A stretch of 64,000 nucleotides of DNA from Microbacterium thalassium (GTDB lineage Bacteria > Actinomycetota > Actinomycetes > Actinomycetales > Microbacteriaceae). Within the stretch, counting starts at the first letter, position 1, and each line of letters opens with the position of its first letter. Where the stretch lies: the NCBI RefSeq assembly GCF_014208045.1, contig NZ_JACHML010000001.1:2852001-2916000 (forward strand), written 5' to 3'. The position numbers and the translations under genes are program-made. Positions 62,860-64,000 of the stretch are shown here, piece after piece. The notes under the pieces were generated by a model that was not told the DNA's origin, did no database searches, and was given only the letters and a program-made list of their open reading frames with translations.

Positions 62860-63512
62860 CCCGCATCCTCATCGTCGAAGACGAACCGCGCATCGCCGCC
62901 TTCGTCGCCCGCGGTCTCCAGCACGCCGGCTACGAGACCCGGACCGTCGAGGACGGTGCCGAGGGGCTCCGACTCGCGCTCGCCGGCGGCGCGGACCTGG
63001 TTCTGCTCGACGTCGGGCTGCCGACGCTGGACGGCTTCGACGTGCTGCGCCGCATCCGCTCCGCCGGCAGCGCGCTGCCGGTCATCATGCTCACGGCGCG
63101 CACGAGCACGCGCGACACCGTGGCGGGGCTGGATGCGGGCGCGAACGACTACATCCCGAAACCCTTCACGGTGGAGGAGCTCCTCGCGCGCGTCCGGTCA
63201 CGGCTGCGCGAGCACGCGTCCACGCCCGAGGTGACCCTCTCCCACGGCGGCGTCGTGCTCGACGTCCTCGCGCGCCGCGCGATCGTCGACGGCCGCGACG
63301 TCGAGCTGTCCTCGCGCGAGTTCGCGCTCGCCGAGCAGTTCATCCGCAACGCCGGGCACGTGCTCAGCCGCGACATGCTCCTCAGCCGCGTGTGGGGGCT
63401 GGACTTCGATCCGGGCTCGAACGTCGTCGACGTGTACGTGCGCTACCTGCGCGGCAAGCTCGGCGCCCACCGCATCGTCACGGTGCGGGGCGCCGGCTAC
63501 CGCTGGGAGTGA
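62856..63512 (+). CDS. OmpR/PhoB-type response regulator
   Basis: 218 residues from GTG 62856. Receiver domain (1-118) with acidic pocket Glu8/Asp9, phospho-acceptor Asp52 (LLDVGLP), Thr80 region (MLTART) and Lys102 (PKPFT). The winged-helix DNA-binding domain (about 127-218) has ELSSREFALAEQFIRNAGHVLSRDMLLSRVWG and ends VVDVYVRYLRGKLG...VRGAGYRWE. Coupled to the kinase. A hairpin follows 16 bp later. Regulated genes are not evident. Confidence 0.95.
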   Translation: MTRILIVEDEPRIAAFVARGLQHAGYETRTVEDGAEGLRLALAGGADLVLLDVGLPTLDGFDVLRRIRSAGSALPVIMLTARTSTRDTVAGLDAGANDYIPKPFTVEELLARVRSRLREHASTPEVTLSHGGVVLDVLARRAIVDGRDVELSSREFALAEQFIRNAGHVLSRDMLLSRVWGLDFDPGSNVVDVYVRYLRGKLGAHRIVTVRGAGYRWE

Positions 63513-63527
63513 GACCGGAACAGAAGC

Positions 63528-63557
63528 GGCCCCCGGTGCTGGGGGACACCGGGGGCC
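63528..63557. terminator. Bidirectional terminator hairpin
   Basis: GGCCCCCGGTG (63528-63538) pairs perfectly with CACCGGGGGCC (63547-63557), loop of 8 nt, between the response regulator and the convergent partial gene. Confidence 0.75.
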
Positions 63558-63587
63558 AGGCGGCCGGCTTGGGGAGATCCGGCCTCA

Positions 63588-64000
63588 TCAATCGCGACGG
63601 TCTGGGGAATCGCGCGATTGGTCTGCGCCGTCGCCGGATCCGCGGTCCCAGGACCAGTCGGAAGAGCCGGTGACGGAAGTCTGCGATGACGTCCAGCCCG
63701 AGTGGACGTCCTCCGCGTCTGCGGCGTCGGAGCCTGCGCGCAGACGCTCGATGTTGTCGAGCCAGCGCTCGATGCGCGCGCTGCTCCAGTCGTGCTCCTC
63801 GGCCCAGGCGCGCAGGGTCGCCGCGTCCCACGCGCTCATCTGGCTGTCGTCGGGCACGACGGTGACCTCGATGGGAGAGGGCGCCGCGACCGTCTCGGAG
63901 GGATCCGCCACCGGGGCGGCGGGCTCGGCGGTCTCGGGCTCTTCGGGCTCCGGCTCGGGGGTCGGCGGGACCTCGGGCGTCGGCACCGCCGGCGTGGCGT
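63588..64000 (-). CDS. Acidic Pro/Glu-rich protein, N-terminus beyond window
   Basis: The reading frame is open to the window edge with stop TGA at 63588; a GTG at 63986 (VPTPEVPPTPEPEPEEPE) could be a start, but the frame continues upstream as similar Pro/Thr/Ala-rich sequence, so it is probably the C-terminal part of a longer protein. The visible part has a Pro/Glu linker, then a small helical segment (WDAATLRAWAEEHDWSSARIERWLDNIERL, about 55-84 from the GTG), then a Ser/Asp-rich tail. No family recognised. It may be a domain with low-complexity arms. Confidence 0.55.
   Translation of the reverse strand, partial: ATPAVPTPEVPPTPEPEPEEPETAEPAAPVADPSETVAAPSPIEVTVVPDDSQMSAWDAATLRAWAEEHDWSSARIERWLDNIERLRAGSDAADAEDVHSGWTSSQTSVTGSSDWSWDRGSGDGADQSRDSPDRRD

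Overview
The window is very GC-rich and densely packed. It uses many GTG starts and 4-base stop/start overlaps (ATGA, GTGA). Gene content (MarP-type protease, GlpX-type FBPase, NrtR-controlled NAD genes, riboswitch-linked glycine cleavage operon, a DUF6264-like membrane gene beside ispH) and frequent GGCATCC/GGATGCC words point to an actinomycete of the Microbacteriaceae, most likely Microbacterium. This is inferred from content, not from a database search. I saw no rRNA, tRNA, phage, transposase or CRISPR array.

Layout. 1-4797: two overlapping FtsX-type ABC permeases, the downstream one cut by the window edge. 4849-11807: an oligopeptide-type ABC importer (lipoprotein binding protein, two permeases, fused double ATPase) with a PH-domain membrane gene inserted in the opposite direction before the ATPase. 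12009-14344: a CPBP-family membrane protein, a 12-unit 19-bp tandem array, an AbiEi/DUF559-like protein, and a second short 19-bp array that ends in a perfect terminator hairpin. 14446-20600: tandem glycine riboswitch, a 9-codon leader ORF, sdaA, gcvT, gcvH, gcvP; excess glycine should switch on its cleavage and the deamination of the serine formed. 20639-27697: MarP-like protease, then nrtR-nadA-nadB-nadC-cysteine desulfurase, the complete de novo route to nicotinate mononucleotide behind two operator copies.

27732-35571: ABC exporter, DHA2-type MFS pump, Fpg/Nei-type glycosylase, and a copC-PCu(A)C-DyP peroxidase operon probably serving extracytoplasmic copper/heme/iron handling, preceded by a membrane protein. 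35660-40696: an unusual cassette in which two paralogous lipoproteins flank a translationally coupled gluzincin-like protein and metallo-beta-lactamase-fold protein. 40730-46390: small accessory genes, a secreted SGNH hydrolase carrying three degenerate PCu(A)C-like repeats, an alpha/beta-hydrolase with alanine at the nucleophile position, and small lipoproteins. 46488-47107: a HigBA toxin-antitoxin pair with a candidate operator.

47133-63512: housekeeping genes: ychF, a RibD-like reductase, a methyltransferase, an exonuclease, rmuC, glpX and fbaA (divergent), a MOSC protein, ispH, xseA-xseB, a DUF4245-like protein, beta-carbonic anhydrase, fumC and a two-component system. A partial acidic proline-rich gene closes the window.

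The observations I rate highest are the paralogue-flanked metalloprotease/MBL cassette, the PCu(A)C-repeat SGNH hydrolase whose repeats look copied from the PCu(A)C gene about 9 kb away, and the riboswitch-leader-ORF arrangement before sdaA.
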